This document shows positions 36,663 through 46,090 of a stretch of 64,000 nucleotides of DNA, in pieces; the stretch's first letter is position 1; the number at the start of each line of letters is the position of its first letter. The stretch comes from Bacillota bacterium (GTDB lineage: Bacteria > Bacillota > Clostridia > Acetivibrionales > DSM-1351): NCBI GenBank assembly GCA_023390335.1, contig JAEWCZ010000024.1:62001-126000 (forward strand). Reading direction: 5' to 3'. The translations under genes were made by a program, and so were the position numbers. Under the pieces are notes generated by a model. The model had not been told where the DNA came from and did not search any database. It was given only the letters and a program-made list of their open reading frames with translations.

Positions 36663-36811
36663 TAATATCAACCTTTCGTATATCACTAAAAACATACTTT
36701 TTTAGATATACATATATTTTAACATAGTTTATTTAGAACGTACTATTTAATCTTATTATTGTCAATACTACATAATAAATCATATTGAAGGGATTAGATG
36801 GTGATAGCTGT

Positions 36812-37423
36812 ATGAATTCAGGCAACGTTAATAATTTAAAATATATTGATTCTAATAATGTAACAGCAATTTTTTCTTTTTCTGATGCTTTATACCAGAC
36901 TTTAATAAATTGTAAAACTGAGAGACACCGGGATATTGTTATCGTATGTATTGGTACTGACAGATCCACGGGAGACAGCCTTGGCCCCATAATTGGATAC
37001 AAACTGAGGGGAATGAATTACAGTAATGTACATGTATACGGTGACTTGGAAAATCCGGTTCATGCAAAGAATCTTCAGGAGACTATTGAAAGCATATACA
37101 AAAGATATGAAAAGCCTTTTTTAATTGCAGTTGATGCGTCACTGGGAAGAGCAGATCATGTAGGGTTTATTTCTGTAGGGAAGGGCTCTATAAGACCCGG
37201 TTCTGCATTGAACAAGGAACTTGAACCTGTGGGACACATGCACATTACCGGAATTGTTAATGCCGGGGGCTTTATGGAATTTATGATTCTTCAGAATACC
37301 AGACTTGGAACCGTTATGAGGATAGCAGATACCGTGGCAACAGGGATTAAATACGTTATGTGGAAGGTGACAAGGGAAGATATGCTGTCGCAAAAAGGGA
37401 CTATAGAAGCAGGACAGGCATAA
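36812..37423 (+). CDS. YyaC-family spore protease-like protein
   Basis: A 203-residue DUF1256/YyaC protein with the GTDRSTGDSLGPIIG motif (about 48-62) and AVDASLGRADHVG (about 107-119), a fold related to the germination protease Gpr. Its role in sporulation is not settled. The start at ATG 36812 is preceded by GGTGAT; an earlier TTG at 36785 has no SD. Spore-forming neighbours agree. Confidence 0.85.
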   Translation: MNSGNVNNLKYIDSNNVTAIFSFSDALYQTLINCKTERHRDIVIVCIGTDRSTGDSLGPIIGYKLRGMNYSNVHVYGDLENPVHAKNLQETIESIYKRYEKPFLIAVDASLGRADHVGFISVGKGSIRPGSALNKELEPVGHMHITGIVNAGGFMEFMILQNTRLGTVMRIADTVATGIKYVMWKVTREDMLSQKGTIEAGQA

Positions 37424-37542
37424 ATTTTTATTATTCATTTTCAGACTTTTTAAAAGTTTATACTTATAATAAGATATAAGAAACAAGACAGCTGGACTAA
37501 GCATTCTTATATATGTTATAAGGACTTTTAAGGAGGATTTTT

Positions 37543-38058
37543 ATGAATAACAGGCACAGGGGTACCATGATTGTAGGGTTGGTACTTATAATATTAGGTG
37601 TACTTTTCCTACTCAGTAATTTTGGTATATTTGAGATTTATTTTGATATTTTTGATATAGGTTTCCTTGTCGGACATTTTTGGCCATTGTTCCTCATAAT
37701 TCCGGGAGTAATTTTTCATTATTCATACTTTACCGCTAAGACTCCGGATGCAGGTTTGTTGGTGCCGGGAGGTATTTTACTGGTAGCCGGTTTTACTTGT
37801 CAGATTTCAATGTTGTTTGACTTGTGGGCTTTCATGTGGCCCGGCTTTATGCTTGCAGTTGCCGTAGGACTCTTTGAACTCTACATTTTCGGTACAAGAG
37901 AAAAAGGACTTTTAATTCCGGTATTTATTCTGGGAGGCTTATCACTTATTTTCTTTACCTTCTCTCTGGGAAGCTCATGGATACTTAGAACTTACCTTAT
38001 ACCTGTTATACTCATATTGGGCGGAATATTAATAGTAACCAGAAATCGAAGAATTTAA
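37543..38058 (+). CDS. DUF5668/LiaF-TM-like membrane protein
   Basis: A 171-residue protein with about five hydrophobic segments. The first segment, near residues 8-28, has the GLVLIILGVLFLLSNFG sequence type seen in LiaF-type transmembrane domains (DUF5668). There is no soluble LiaF C-terminal domain. Role unknown; relatives are linked with envelope stress. AAGGAGGA precedes the ATG. A terminator follows. Confidence 0.75.
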   Translation: MNNRHRGTMIVGLVLIILGVLFLLSNFGIFEIYFDIFDIGFLVGHFWPLFLIIPGVIFHYSYFTAKTPDAGLLVPGGILLVAGFTCQISMLFDLWAFMWPGFMLAVAVGLFELYIFGTREKGLLIPVFILGGLSLIFFTFSLGSSWILRTYLIPVILILGGILIVTRNRRI

Positions 38059-38104
38059 GTCCCTGTTTGCTCATTAATTGCATATACTGTATTAGTTATT
38101 TAAG

Positions 38105-38137
38105 AAGATTCTTGGGAATTGACCTGAGAATCTTTTT
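38105..38137 (+). terminator. Terminator of the DUF5668-like gene
   Basis: AAGATTCTTGG pairs with CCTGAGAATCTT, then five T's. Confidence 0.7.
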
Positions 38138-38171
38138 ATAAATGGCAGGGGGCAGAGGTGTGAGTGATTAT

Positions 38172-38372
38172 ATGAGTAACGAAGCTAATATCAGAACAAG
38201 ACTGGAAGATCTTAAATGCTTTATGTGTAATGAAATACAATGTTTAATAGCTCAGAGTACAGAGACGGGTGAAATCAAAGATAATGTAGATACTCAAAAA
38301 TATAAACCGACCAAACACCAAAAATCATATAAAATTGAAAGAAATTTTAAAAAAAGGTGTTATGCAAGATAA
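38172..38372 (+). CDS. Small hypothetical protein
   Basis: A 66-residue frame with a GAGGTG site 11 bases before the ATG. The product is charged, with a short CFMCNEIQC cluster of cysteines near residues 16-24 and a basic C-terminus. I do not recognise it. It lies between a terminator and rubredoxin, so it may be a minor gene of that unit. Support is moderate because the frame is short. Confidence 0.4.
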   Translation: MSNEANIRTRLEDLKCFMCNEIQCLIAQSTETGEIKDNVDTQKYKPTKHQKSYKIERNFKKRCYAR

Positions 38373-38454
38373 TATTTGGGAATATATATTGTAGTAATTA
38401 CAATACGGTGAGCCTGAAACATATTTTTGGCTCGATTAAATTAGGAGGGTAACT

Positions 38455-38613
38455 ATGGATAAATACGTTTGTACAGTATGCGGTTATGTTTATGACCCGG
38501 AGGAAGGAGACCCGGATAGCGGAATTGCACCCGGAACAGCTTTTGAAGACATACCTGAGGATTGGGTTTGCCCACTTTGTGGAGTAGCCAAAGACATGTT
38601 TGAAAAACAATAA
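38455..38613 (+). CDS. Rubredoxin
   Basis: A 52-residue rubredoxin, short but unmistakable, with VCTVCGY (Cys6, Cys9) and VCPLCGV (Cys39, Cys42) binding one iron and the aromatic core residues Tyr4, Tyr11, Tyr13 and Trp37. It serves in electron transfer, often in oxygen or peroxide reduction in anaerobes. TAGGAGGG precedes the ATG. A terminator follows. Confidence 0.96.
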   Translation: MDKYVCTVCGYVYDPEEGDPDSGIAPGTAFEDIPEDWVCPLCGVAKDMFEKQ

Positions 38614-38640
38614 AACTATATAAAACATAAGCTGAAGAGA

Positions 38641-38677
38641 AACGGTTTTCCCATTATACAGAGGAAGACCGTTTTTA
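38641..38677 (+). terminator. Terminator of rubredoxin
   Basis: AACGGTTTTCC pairs with GGAAGACCGTT (one wobble) with T-run behind. Confidence 0.75.
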
Positions 38678-38720
38678 TTCGCTGACAGAAAGTTTAAATA
38701 TCAAGATAGGGGGATGAAAA

Positions 38721-39437
38721 ATGTATAAGGCCAAGCCGATAATCGGAATTACCGCAGCATTTGATTATGACAAAAATATCAGCACTCTAAAGGATGATTA
38801 TTATGAGGCAATTATTCAATGCGGTGGTTTACCTGTTATTATTCCTGTAACCGAAGAAAAAAGTACATGGGTTGAGTACCTGGATATATGCAGTGGGTTT
38901 ATTCTTTCAGGAGGCCCGGACATCGATGCCTCATATTTCGGTAAAGGTAATATGCCTTATGCAAACGAAATTTCACCAATCCGGGACAGTATGGAAATTT
39001 TTATAACGCAGCAGGCGATATCCAAGGACATACCTATTCTTGGCATTTGTAGAGGCTGTCAGATAATGAATATTGCAGCAGGAGGAAGCATTTATCAGGA
39101 TATATATGCAGAGTATAGCGACGGAAGTCCTCTTTTAAAGCATTTTCAGCAGGCTCCAAGGTGGTTCCAGATACACGATGTTTCCATACAAAAACCGTCT
39201 TGTCTTTATAATATTTTTGGTAGGGATAACCTAAAGGTTAATTCCTTTCACCATCAGGCTGTTAGTGACGTTGCACCGGGATTTACCGTAAATGCCTGTT
39301 CGCAGGACGGTATAATTGAAGCAATAAGTAATGAAAATAAAAAATTTGTTTTAAGCGTACAGTGGCATCCTGAAAATTTGTGGAGAAGAGACAGAACTCA
39401 TTTAAAGCTATTTGAAAGGCTTGTTTCAGTATGTTAA
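38721..39437 (+). CDS. Class I glutamine amidotransferase-like (peptidase C26) hydrolase
   Basis: A 238-residue gamma-glutamyl-gamma-aminobutyrate hydrolase family protein. The nucleophile Cys is in ILGICRGCQIMN, with the His and Glu of the triad in VQWHPENL. FILSGGPDID is also typical. Members cleave gamma-glutamyl conjugates; the natural substrate is unproven. A GGGGGAT site precedes the ATG. Confidence 0.87.
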   Translation: MYKAKPIIGITAAFDYDKNISTLKDDYYEAIIQCGGLPVIIPVTEEKSTWVEYLDICSGFILSGGPDIDASYFGKGNMPYANEISPIRDSMEIFITQQAISKDIPILGICRGCQIMNIAAGGSIYQDIYAEYSDGSPLLKHFQQAPRWFQIHDVSIQKPSCLYNIFGRDNLKVNSFHHQAVSDVAPGFTVNACSQDGIIEAISNENKKFVLSVQWHPENLWRRDRTHLKLFERLVSVC

Positions 39438-39498
39438 AATAATCCGAAGAGCTTTATTATAGATTTATAATTTGAAACAAGGAAACGGAGGGAAAGAA

Positions 39499-40335
39499 TT
39501 GCTTGGTACTGTAGAACAAAGGCTTCAAAATCTGCTTGGAGATTTTTACGACCCTGCCATGATAGTACTTAAAACAGTGGTGGTCCTCATAGTTTCATTC
39601 ATTTTAGTAAAAATCGGCAGGGTAGTAATAAAGAAGCTTTTCGATAAACAAAAGGAATTAAAGTTTAAGATTAATGATAAAAGAATCGACACTATATCAA
39701 CGTTGACCATAAGCATATTTAAATATACTGTGTATATAGGTGCTTTGCTTATAATACTGTCAGGGATTCTTGACCTGAAGGCAATACTTGCTGCGGCAGG
39801 AGTAGGAGGTGTTGCTTTGGGATTTGGTGCCCAGAGTCTTGTGAAGGATACAATTTCAGGGTTTTTTATACTCTTAGAGGATCAGTACGCTGTTGGGGAT
39901 ACGGTAACTATTGAAGGCCTCACGGGTACAGTTGAACATATGGAGCTGAGAGTAACGAGACTGAAAAATTATACTGGGGACTTGTACATTATTCCTAATG
40001 GAGAAATAAGAAAGGTTATTAACCACACCAGAGATAACAAACTGGTTATAGTTGATATTCCAATTGCTTATTCCAGCAATATGGCTAAAGTTACTGAAAT
40101 TGCGAGAAAAATATGCGATGAGGTTAAAGAGGAATTTGACAAATTTACTGAAGACCCGTCCATACTTGGAATAACCAGCCTTGGTGAACAAAACATGAAT
40201 CTTAGGATTACTGCACGTACACTTCCTAATGAACAATGGGAGATTGAACGACATATACGTCTTAAAATAAAAGAAGAGTTTGAGAAAAATGGGTTGGAGT
40301 TTTTTGACAGAACAAGACTTATTAAGCCTGAATGA
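39499..40335 (+). CDS. MscS-family mechanosensitive channel
   Basis: A 278-residue small-conductance channel with three predicted helices (about 20-42, 65-88, 92-118). The pore helix has GGVALGFGAQSLVKD, followed by the MscS beta domain (VGDTVTIEG) and a C-terminal alpha-beta domain. It releases solutes upon hypo-osmotic shock. The start is a TTG at 39499, with GGAGG seven bases upstream; the frame begins earlier at 39472. Confidence 0.9.
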   Translation: MLGTVEQRLQNLLGDFYDPAMIVLKTVVVLIVSFILVKIGRVVIKKLFDKQKELKFKINDKRIDTISTLTISIFKYTVYIGALLIILSGILDLKAILAAAGVGGVALGFGAQSLVKDTISGFFILLEDQYAVGDTVTIEGLTGTVEHMELRVTRLKNYTGDLYIIPNGEIRKVINHTRDNKLVIVDIPIAYSSNMAKVTEIARKICDEVKEEFDKFTEDPSILGITSLGEQNMNLRITARTLPNEQWEIERHIRLKIKEEFEKNGLEFFDRTRLIKPE

Positions 40336-40348
40336 AAGGAATAAGATA

Positions 40349-40558
40349 ATGCCTGATAAATTTTCAGTTGGAGATATAGTTGAAATGAAAAAACAGCATC
40401 CCTGTGGCAGCAAGCAATGGGAGATAATTCGTACCGGGGCTGATTTCAGGATAAAATGTATTGGTTGCGCCCACCAAGTAATGCTGGCTAGAACAAAATT
40501 TGAAAAGAGCGTAAAAAAGATTATAAAACCTGTGGTATCTGACGAGGCAAATGTATAG
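40349..40558 (+). CDS. DUF951 protein
   Basis: A 69-residue DUF951 protein with HPCGSKQWEIIRTGADFRIKC in two parts and a CIGC pair, possibly a zinc site. The start is the ATG at 40349 with AAAGGA upstream; the long frame from 40280 overlaps mscS. The family is widespread in Firmicutes and of unknown function, often next to mscS and parB-like genes, as here. Confidence 0.88.
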   Translation: MPDKFSVGDIVEMKKQHPCGSKQWEIIRTGADFRIKCIGCAHQVMLARTKFEKSVKKIIKPVVSDEANV

Positions 40559-40645
40559 GAAATCCATGTCATGGAAACACTTAGTAATATTATAAAATAT
40601 TACAAAAGCACCTTTATCTTAGGATATTAGGTTATGGAGGCTAAA

Positions 40646-40939
40646 ATGGCAGATACCCACAATGTACAACCGTCACAAACATTTGAAACCATCATAAAAG
40701 AATACCTGCATCAGGGAAAAGAAAAACTGGAAAAGGATCTGGCAGGCACCAGAGAAGCTATTAAGCTCATAGCGAAGGACAAAACCAGGAATTTTATGCG
40801 AACAATGGATATGGGGCTTAATGAAGAGGAAAGAGATTGCTTACATTCGCTTATAGTAACAAGTATGTATCAATCTTTTTGCTACGGTTATGGTATTGGA
40901 AAAATAGAAGGCGAAACAAAGCAAAAGGTTTGTCTTTGA
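40646..40939 (+). CDS. Small hypothetical protein
   Basis: A 97-residue acidic/basic helical protein of unknown function. The start is the ATG at 40646 (GGAGG five to six bases upstream). The C-terminal half has ERDCLHSLIVTSMYQSFCYGYGIGK. I see no motif that gives a role. It is followed by a terminator. Confidence 0.65.
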   Translation: MADTHNVQPSQTFETIIKEYLHQGKEKLEKDLAGTREAIKLIAKDKTRNFMRTMDMGLNEEERDCLHSLIVTSMYQSFCYGYGIGKIEGETKQKVCL

Positions 40940-40951
40940 ATGTTTAGATTG

Positions 40952-40995
40952 AGGCCGCTAAAAGCAATGAAAAGTTGCTTTTGACGGCCTTTTAA
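40952..40995 (+). terminator. Terminator after the small hypothetical gene
   Basis: AGGCCG...CGGCCT with an inner TAAAAGCAA/TTGCTTTTG stem, followed by TTTT. Confidence 0.8.
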
Positions 40996-41034
40996 CATGT
41001 AGATACCCCGGTAAAAACAAAAGAAGGTGTTATT

Positions 41035-41262
41035 ATGACAAAAGTAATTGATTTATCAAAGTCTGTGCATGATATTTGCAAGCAATACCCGGAAATGGTT
41101 GGTATTCTGAAAGAAATGGGATTTGAGAATATTGCTGCTCCCGGTATGTTAAATACGGCAGGACGCATTATGACAATACCCAAAGGAGCTGTTATGAAGG
41201 GTATTGAGCTGCAAAAACTTAAGGATATACTTGTAGCAAAAGGTTTTAGTATAAAAGATTGA
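41035..41262 (+). CDS. DUF1858 protein
   Basis: A 75-residue DUF1858 protein (IDLSKSVHDICKQYPEMVGIL), a small fold found near or fused to DUF438 and iron-sulfur proteins. AGAAGGTG precedes the ATG. Twelve bases separate it from the DUF438 gene, so the two form an operon. Confidence 0.88.
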   Translation: MTKVIDLSKSVHDICKQYPEMVGILKEMGFENIAAPGMLNTAGRIMTIPKGAVMKGIELQKLKDILVAKGFSIKD

Positions 41263-41274
41263 AAGGTTGGTTTT

Positions 41275-42507
41275 ATGAGTGAAATAATAAATAATAGGGA
41301 ATACAGGCAGAAAATTTTAAAAGAACTTATATCCGAGCTTCACAGCGGTAAAAGCGTTGAAGAAGTAAAGGGACGTTTTGAAAAGCTTATCGAAGGAGTT
41401 TCTCCTACCGAGATATCAGAAATGGAACATTCTCTTATGATGGACGGGATGCCTTTGGAAGAAGTGCAAAGGCTTTGCGACGTTCATGCGGCAGTTTTTA
41501 AGGGATCAATTGAGGATATACATCGTCCACAAAAATCCGAAGATGTTCCGGGGCATCCTGTTCATACCTTTAAGCTTGAAAATCAAAAAATATCAAATCT
41601 AATTGATCAAATCAGGTCAGATATTGAAAAGTTCCGAAGCCAGGATACACATGAGAATATACAAAATCTCAGAAATGACTTTGAAAAGCTCTGGGAAATA
41701 GACAAACACTATTCAAGAAAAGAGAATCTATTGTTCCCGTTTATGGAGAAATATCAAATCACAGCACCTCCTAAGGTAATGTGGGGAGTTGATGATGAGA
41801 TAAGAGATGCCATTAAGGATGTGAGGGCATTACTATCAGATTACAGTAGTTTTAATAAAGATCAGTTGGCAGTTAAAGCAGAAGAAACGACTGTAAGAGT
41901 AAAAGAGATGATTTTCAAAGAAGAAAATATTCTTTTTCCAATGGTTATGGAAACCTTGTCTGAGGATGAATGGTTTATTATTGAAGAGGGAAGCAGTGAG
42001 ATAGGTTTTTTCTTTTTAGACAACGTTGCTAAATGGAAACCTGTTAGGGTAAATGTGGAGAAAAAGGTTGAGGATGAAGGAGAAATTCCTTCAAATAATG
42101 GATTTATCAAGTTTGATGCAGGAATAATGTCTCCCGATGAAATTAATGCAGTTTTGAATACACTCCCAATAGATATGACCTTTGTAGACAAGGATGGAAT
42201 CGTAAAATACTTTACACAGGGCAAAGAGCGTATATTCGCCAGAACAAAGGCCATTATAGGCAGGGAAGTGAAAAACTGCCATCCCCCGGCAAGTGTTCAT
42301 GTTGTAGAGCAGATAGTAGAGGATCTCAGCTCCGGGAAAAAGGATCATGAGGACTTCTGGATCAGAATGGGAGATAAATTTGTATATATCCGTTATTTTG
42401 CGGTTAGAAATGCCAAAGGTGAATACCTTGGAACTATCGAGGTTACACAGGATATAAAGCCAATTCAGGATATTACAGGTGAGAAGAGGCTTGCATCATC
42501 CACATAA
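41275..42507 (+). CDS. DUF438-hemerythrin-PAS protein
   Basis: A 410-residue protein with DUF438 (about 10-75), a hemerythrin-like HHE four-helix bundle (about 85-230; HPVHTF, DKHYSRKENLLFPFME and EENILFPMVME provide His and Glu ligands), and a C-terminal PAS domain (about 280-395). Such proteins probably sense oxygen, nitric oxide or redox state. It is coupled with DUF1858 and sits near rubredoxin, which fits an oxidative-defence or redox-sensing theme. Confidence 0.87.
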   Translation: MSEIINNREYRQKILKELISELHSGKSVEEVKGRFEKLIEGVSPTEISEMEHSLMMDGMPLEEVQRLCDVHAAVFKGSIEDIHRPQKSEDVPGHPVHTFKLENQKISNLIDQIRSDIEKFRSQDTHENIQNLRNDFEKLWEIDKHYSRKENLLFPFMEKYQITAPPKVMWGVDDEIRDAIKDVRALLSDYSSFNKDQLAVKAEETTVRVKEMIFKEENILFPMVMETLSEDEWFIIEEGSSEIGFFFLDNVAKWKPVRVNVEKKVEDEGEIPSNNGFIKFDAGIMSPDEINAVLNTLPIDMTFVDKDGIVKYFTQGKERIFARTKAIIGREVKNCHPPASVHVVEQIVEDLSSGKKDHEDFWIRMGDKFVYIRYFAVRNAKGEYLGTIEVTQDIKPIQDITGEKRLASST

Positions 42508-42544
42508 TTAAAAGGGGTGATGCAAAGCAGAAAGCTTTTCTGTT

Positions 42545-42786
42545 TTAGACCGGTACTTCCGTATAAAATTGTATCAATGATTGCTTCCAAGATATTTGCA
42601 AGAGTTTCTAGCGGCTTATCTTAGAATATTTTACCGTCGCTCACATTCATCGTCCATGATTCATTGTGTCGCCAAAACCTATATCGTATAGGTTTTCCGG
42701 TAAAATATCCACGTTCGCCTACAAACATCTGCCAATATCTTTAACCAAGCTTCCATTGATACAATTTATACTTACGTACAGGTTAA
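42545..42786. repeat. Imperfect palindromic element of about 240 bp
   Basis: The left part (from about 42545) and the reverse complement of the right part (ending about 42786) align over about 90 bases with small gaps: GTATAAA-ATTGTATCAATG, AAGATATT and ATATTTTACCG recur inverted. The centre holds a further palindrome, ACCTATATCGTATAGGT. No frame is coding. It looks like a MITE or a repetitive structured element. It lies between convergent genes. Confidence 0.6.
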
Positions 42787-42804
42787 CAACTTCTTTTTGT
42801 AGTA

Positions 42805-44544
42805 TTACTCACCTAATCCTTCAAACTGCATGTTATAATACTTAGCATACAAACCTTCCTGCTTTAGCAAAGTATCATGTGTACCTCTTTCCTGAATTCC
42901 GTTCTGGTCAATAACTATTATTTCATCGGCATTTCGGATTGTACTAAGTCTGTGAGCTATTACTATTGTTGTACGATTTTGCGCAAGATGTTCAAGTGAA
43001 GTTTGTATATGACGTTCACTTTCATTATCAAGTGCAGAAGTAGCTTCATCCAGAATCAGAATAGGAGGATTCTTTAAAAATACACGGGCAATGGCTATTC
43101 TCTGCTTTTGGCCGCCTGAGAGGCGTGTGCCGCGTTCTCCTACATATGTGTCATAACCGTTTTCAAGGCCTATAACAAAGTCATGTATGTTTGCATTTTT
43201 GGCAGCTTGGATTATTTCTTCATCAGAAGCATCAGGCTTTCCATAGGCAATGTTTTCACGGATACTTCCTGCAAATAAATATACATCCTGCTGAACTATT
43301 CCGATACAATTCCTAAGAGACTTTAGAGTTACATCCCTAATATCTTTTCCATCGATTGTAATTTGCCCCTGTGTAACGTCGTAAAATCTGGGGAGAAGAG
43401 AGCATAAGGTTGTTTTTCCTCCACCTGAGGGCCCGACAAAGGCTACTGTCTTCCCTGCTTCAATGGATATGTTTACATTATCCAAAACTTCGGAATCTTT
43501 CTCATATCTGAAGGATACATTATTGTAGCTGATATCCCCACGGGGGGTTACCAGTGGTTTTGCACCTTTTCTGTCCACTATTTCAGGCTTTGTCTCCACT
43601 ACATCCAGAAAACGCCTGAAGCCTGAAAAGCCTTTCTGAAAGGCTTCGGTAAAGTTTATGAGAACATCTAAAGGATTAAGGAAAATACCTATATATAGGG
43701 CATAAATAGCAAGATCTGCTGCTTTAAGAGTACCCTTGGCAATAAAGTAACCTCCGCTTACCAGTACTACCGTGTATAGCAGCCCTTGAAAGAAGGAATT
43801 TCCTGCATGAAAGCTTCCCATTATAAGGTAGCTGTCTTTTTTGGAATCCAAAAATTTCAGATTACTTTCACCAAATTTATCTCGTTCGATATCTTCATTT
43901 GCAAAGGACTGCACAACCCTGATTCCTGACAGGCTATCCTGCAAACGTGAATTTACCGTTGCAATTTTTTTACGGTTATCAAAGAACACTGAACGCATTT
44001 TTCTGTTTTTAAATAGACTGAAAATACCCATTATTAACGTAATCATAAACAAAATCAGCGTCATTGGGATATTAATCATTGCCAGCAGTATAAACGAACC
44101 TATTATTTTGATAGCAGATATGAAAAAGTTTTCAGGGCCATGATGGGCCAGCTCAGTTATATCAAATAAATCAGAAATGAGCTTTGACATCATTTCTCCT
44201 GTATTGTTTTTATCATAATATGAAAAAGAAAGCTTTTGATAGTGATCGAATAATTCCTGCCTCATGTCGCTTTCCATACGAGCTCCCATTATATGTCCCC
44301 ATGAGGTAATAAAATACTGACAGTAATACCTGACTATATACATTATAATTAACCCTGTCCCTATAACCCACAGTGACCGCAATATATTAGAAGGGCTGCC
44401 TGTGAATACACCTTTTGTCAGCAGATTCAATATCTGTGGGAAAGCAAGGTCTATTGCAGAGGCAATAAGTGCACAAAGCATATCAATAAAAAATAGTTTT
44501 TTATAAGGTTTATAGAACCTGATAAATTTTTTAAAAGTTTGCAT
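42805..44544 (-). CDS. ABC exporter, fused permease-ATPase
   Basis: A 579-residue half-transporter with six helices (about 15-310) and an ATPase domain (about 335-575). Walker A is VGPSGGGKTT, the Q-loop QQDVYLF, the signature LSGGQKQR, Walker B ILILDEATSAL, and the H-loop IVIAHRLSTI. It works as a homo- or heterodimer to expel lipids, peptides or drugs. TTGGAGGT precedes the ATG. No partner half-transporter is adjacent, so a homodimer is likely. Confidence 0.93.
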   Translation of the reverse strand: MQTFKKFIRFYKPYKKLFFIDMLCALIASAIDLAFPQILNLLTKGVFTGSPSNILRSLWVIGTGLIIMYIVRYYCQYFITSWGHIMGARMESDMRQELFDHYQKLSFSYYDKNNTGEMMSKLISDLFDITELAHHGPENFFISAIKIIGSFILLAMINIPMTLILFMITLIMGIFSLFKNRKMRSVFFDNRKKIATVNSRLQDSLSGIRVVQSFANEDIERDKFGESNLKFLDSKKDSYLIMGSFHAGNSFFQGLLYTVVLVSGGYFIAKGTLKAADLAIYALYIGIFLNPLDVLINFTEAFQKGFSGFRRFLDVVETKPEIVDRKGAKPLVTPRGDISYNNVSFRYEKDSEVLDNVNISIEAGKTVAFVGPSGGGKTTLCSLLPRFYDVTQGQITIDGKDIRDVTLKSLRNCIGIVQQDVYLFAGSIRENIAYGKPDASDEEIIQAAKNANIHDFVIGLENGYDTYVGERGTRLSGGQKQRIAIARVFLKNPPILILDEATSALDNESERHIQTSLEHLAQNRTTIVIAHRLSTIRNADEIIVIDQNGIQERGTHDTLLKQEGLYAKYYNMQFEGLGE

Positions 44545-44715
44545 ATGACCTCCAAAAAAATATCCGATGTTTTTATATTTTAATTCATATGATGTATTTT
44601 ACCACAACAGTGGTTTAATATGGGCAAGAAATACATATAGCAGGCCTTTTTATTGCATAAAAATTTACAATGTTGATTATATTAAGCTTGATAAGGAATA
44701 AAAAGGAGAATACCG

Positions 44716-46020
44716 ATGATAAAAAGATTATTATCTTTAATATTGGCTTTTGTTCTAACTGTAGGTATGATGGTAGGATGTAAAAAGGAGGAGCCATCTC
44801 CTAAGATGCCTTCACAAGGTACTGCTTCAAAAACATCAAAGACTTCCATGGCAAAATCAGAAGCTATTAATATTTTCGTTAATAACCCGGAGTATGTTGA
44901 TGCAATAAATGATTACCTTAAGGAATATAAAAAGGACAAACCAAACTTAAATGTAAATTTGAAAACAGCTCAGTCGGATTATTCTCAAATGCTTAAAACA
45001 AAAATTAAGTCGGGTGACATGCCTGATGTCTTTACAACTTCCGCAGGCAGTGAAATCAAGGAGTATGCAAAATATTCTTATGACCTAACAGGCCAACCCC
45101 TTGCAAAAGCAATGACAGACGAAGTTAGAATGAATATGTCTTATAAAGGAAAGGTTTATGGTTTCCCTATCAAAGAAAATGTGTATGGACTGGTATATAA
45201 CAAGGATTTGTTTGATAAGAACAAGATTCCTATACCCAAAACCTTGGTTGAGCTTGAAGCTGCGGCACAGAAGTTAAAATCTGTCGGGATACAGCCATTT
45301 TCCACAGGATATAAGGAACAGTGGGTCTTCAGGCATGTTTTCATGCATTTCATTGATGCTTCAAAGCCTGATGATGTTGAAGGACTTGTTAAGAATTTTA
45401 CTTCCGGCAAAGATAAATTTGAAACGTATCCCCTTATAAATGATAATTTCTTTAAGTTTATTGATTTAACAGTAAAGTATGGAGATATAAAGCCCCTTGA
45501 GACAGACCTAGCAGCAGAGTTAGCTGATTTTGCCATGGGCAAAGCGGCTATGATTATCGGGCAAGGTTCGTGGGCAGAATCTGATATTTTAAATATTAAT
45601 CCTAAAATGAAGCTCGCAGTTACCGGATACCCGGTAGATGATAAGACGGCAAATGCATTTATAGTGGCTGGATCTGAGCAGGCTACGAGGATATATAAAG
45701 ATTCACCGGCTTTGTCTGAGGTCTTGGATTTGTATAATTGGCTTTTTACTTCAGACTATGGCAAAAAGTGGTTTTCCAAAGTTGCCAAGGTAATGCCCCC
45801 TATAAATGGCGGGGATGTGGGGAAAATGCAGATTGCAAAGGAATTTGAAACCTACAAAAAGGACAATAGGGTTGGAGATATGTATGTAAACTATGTGACC
45901 GACGATTTTCATCAGAAGTTTGGTGAAATAATGCAAGGGTATATTGCAAAAACTTATACTAAGGAGCAGGCTGTTAAAGAAATAGAAAGCACCTTAAAAA
46001 AGACAACCAAAAGTAAATAA
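44716..46020 (+). CDS. Extracellular solute-binding lipoprotein (sugar ABC type)
   Basis: A 434-residue type 1 extracellular binding protein. The signal peptide ends with the lipobox TVGMMVGC (Cys22). The mature part has the typical sugar-binding fold (DMPDVFTTSAGSEI, YKGKVYGFPIKENVYGLVYNKDLF, FAMGKAAMIIGQGSW). It captures a sugar or oligosaccharide for an ABC importer. No permease genes are adjacent, which makes it an orphan. AAAAGGAG precedes the ATG. Confidence 0.9.
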   Translation: MIKRLLSLILAFVLTVGMMVGCKKEEPSPKMPSQGTASKTSKTSMAKSEAINIFVNNPEYVDAINDYLKEYKKDKPNLNVNLKTAQSDYSQMLKTKIKSGDMPDVFTTSAGSEIKEYAKYSYDLTGQPLAKAMTDEVRMNMSYKGKVYGFPIKENVYGLVYNKDLFDKNKIPIPKTLVELEAAAQKLKSVGIQPFSTGYKEQWVFRHVFMHFIDASKPDDVEGLVKNFTSGKDKFETYPLINDNFFKFIDLTVKYGDIKPLETDLAAELADFAMGKAAMIIGQGSWAESDILNINPKMKLAVTGYPVDDKTANAFIVAGSEQATRIYKDSPALSEVLDLYNWLFTSDYGKKWFSKVAKVMPPINGGDVGKMQIAKEFETYKKDNRVGDMYVNYVTDDFHQKFGEIMQGYIAKTYTKEQAVKEIESTLKKTTKSK

Positions 46021-46090
46021 CATTCATTATATTGCCCTTTTAATCATAATATGTAAGTAAAATTACTATTATGAAAGAAGGAATCATATT

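Noticed and set aside
38398..38628. Minus-strand frame opposite rubredoxin
   Set aside because: Rubredoxin is clear on the plus strand with all four cysteines; the opposite frame is a shadow.
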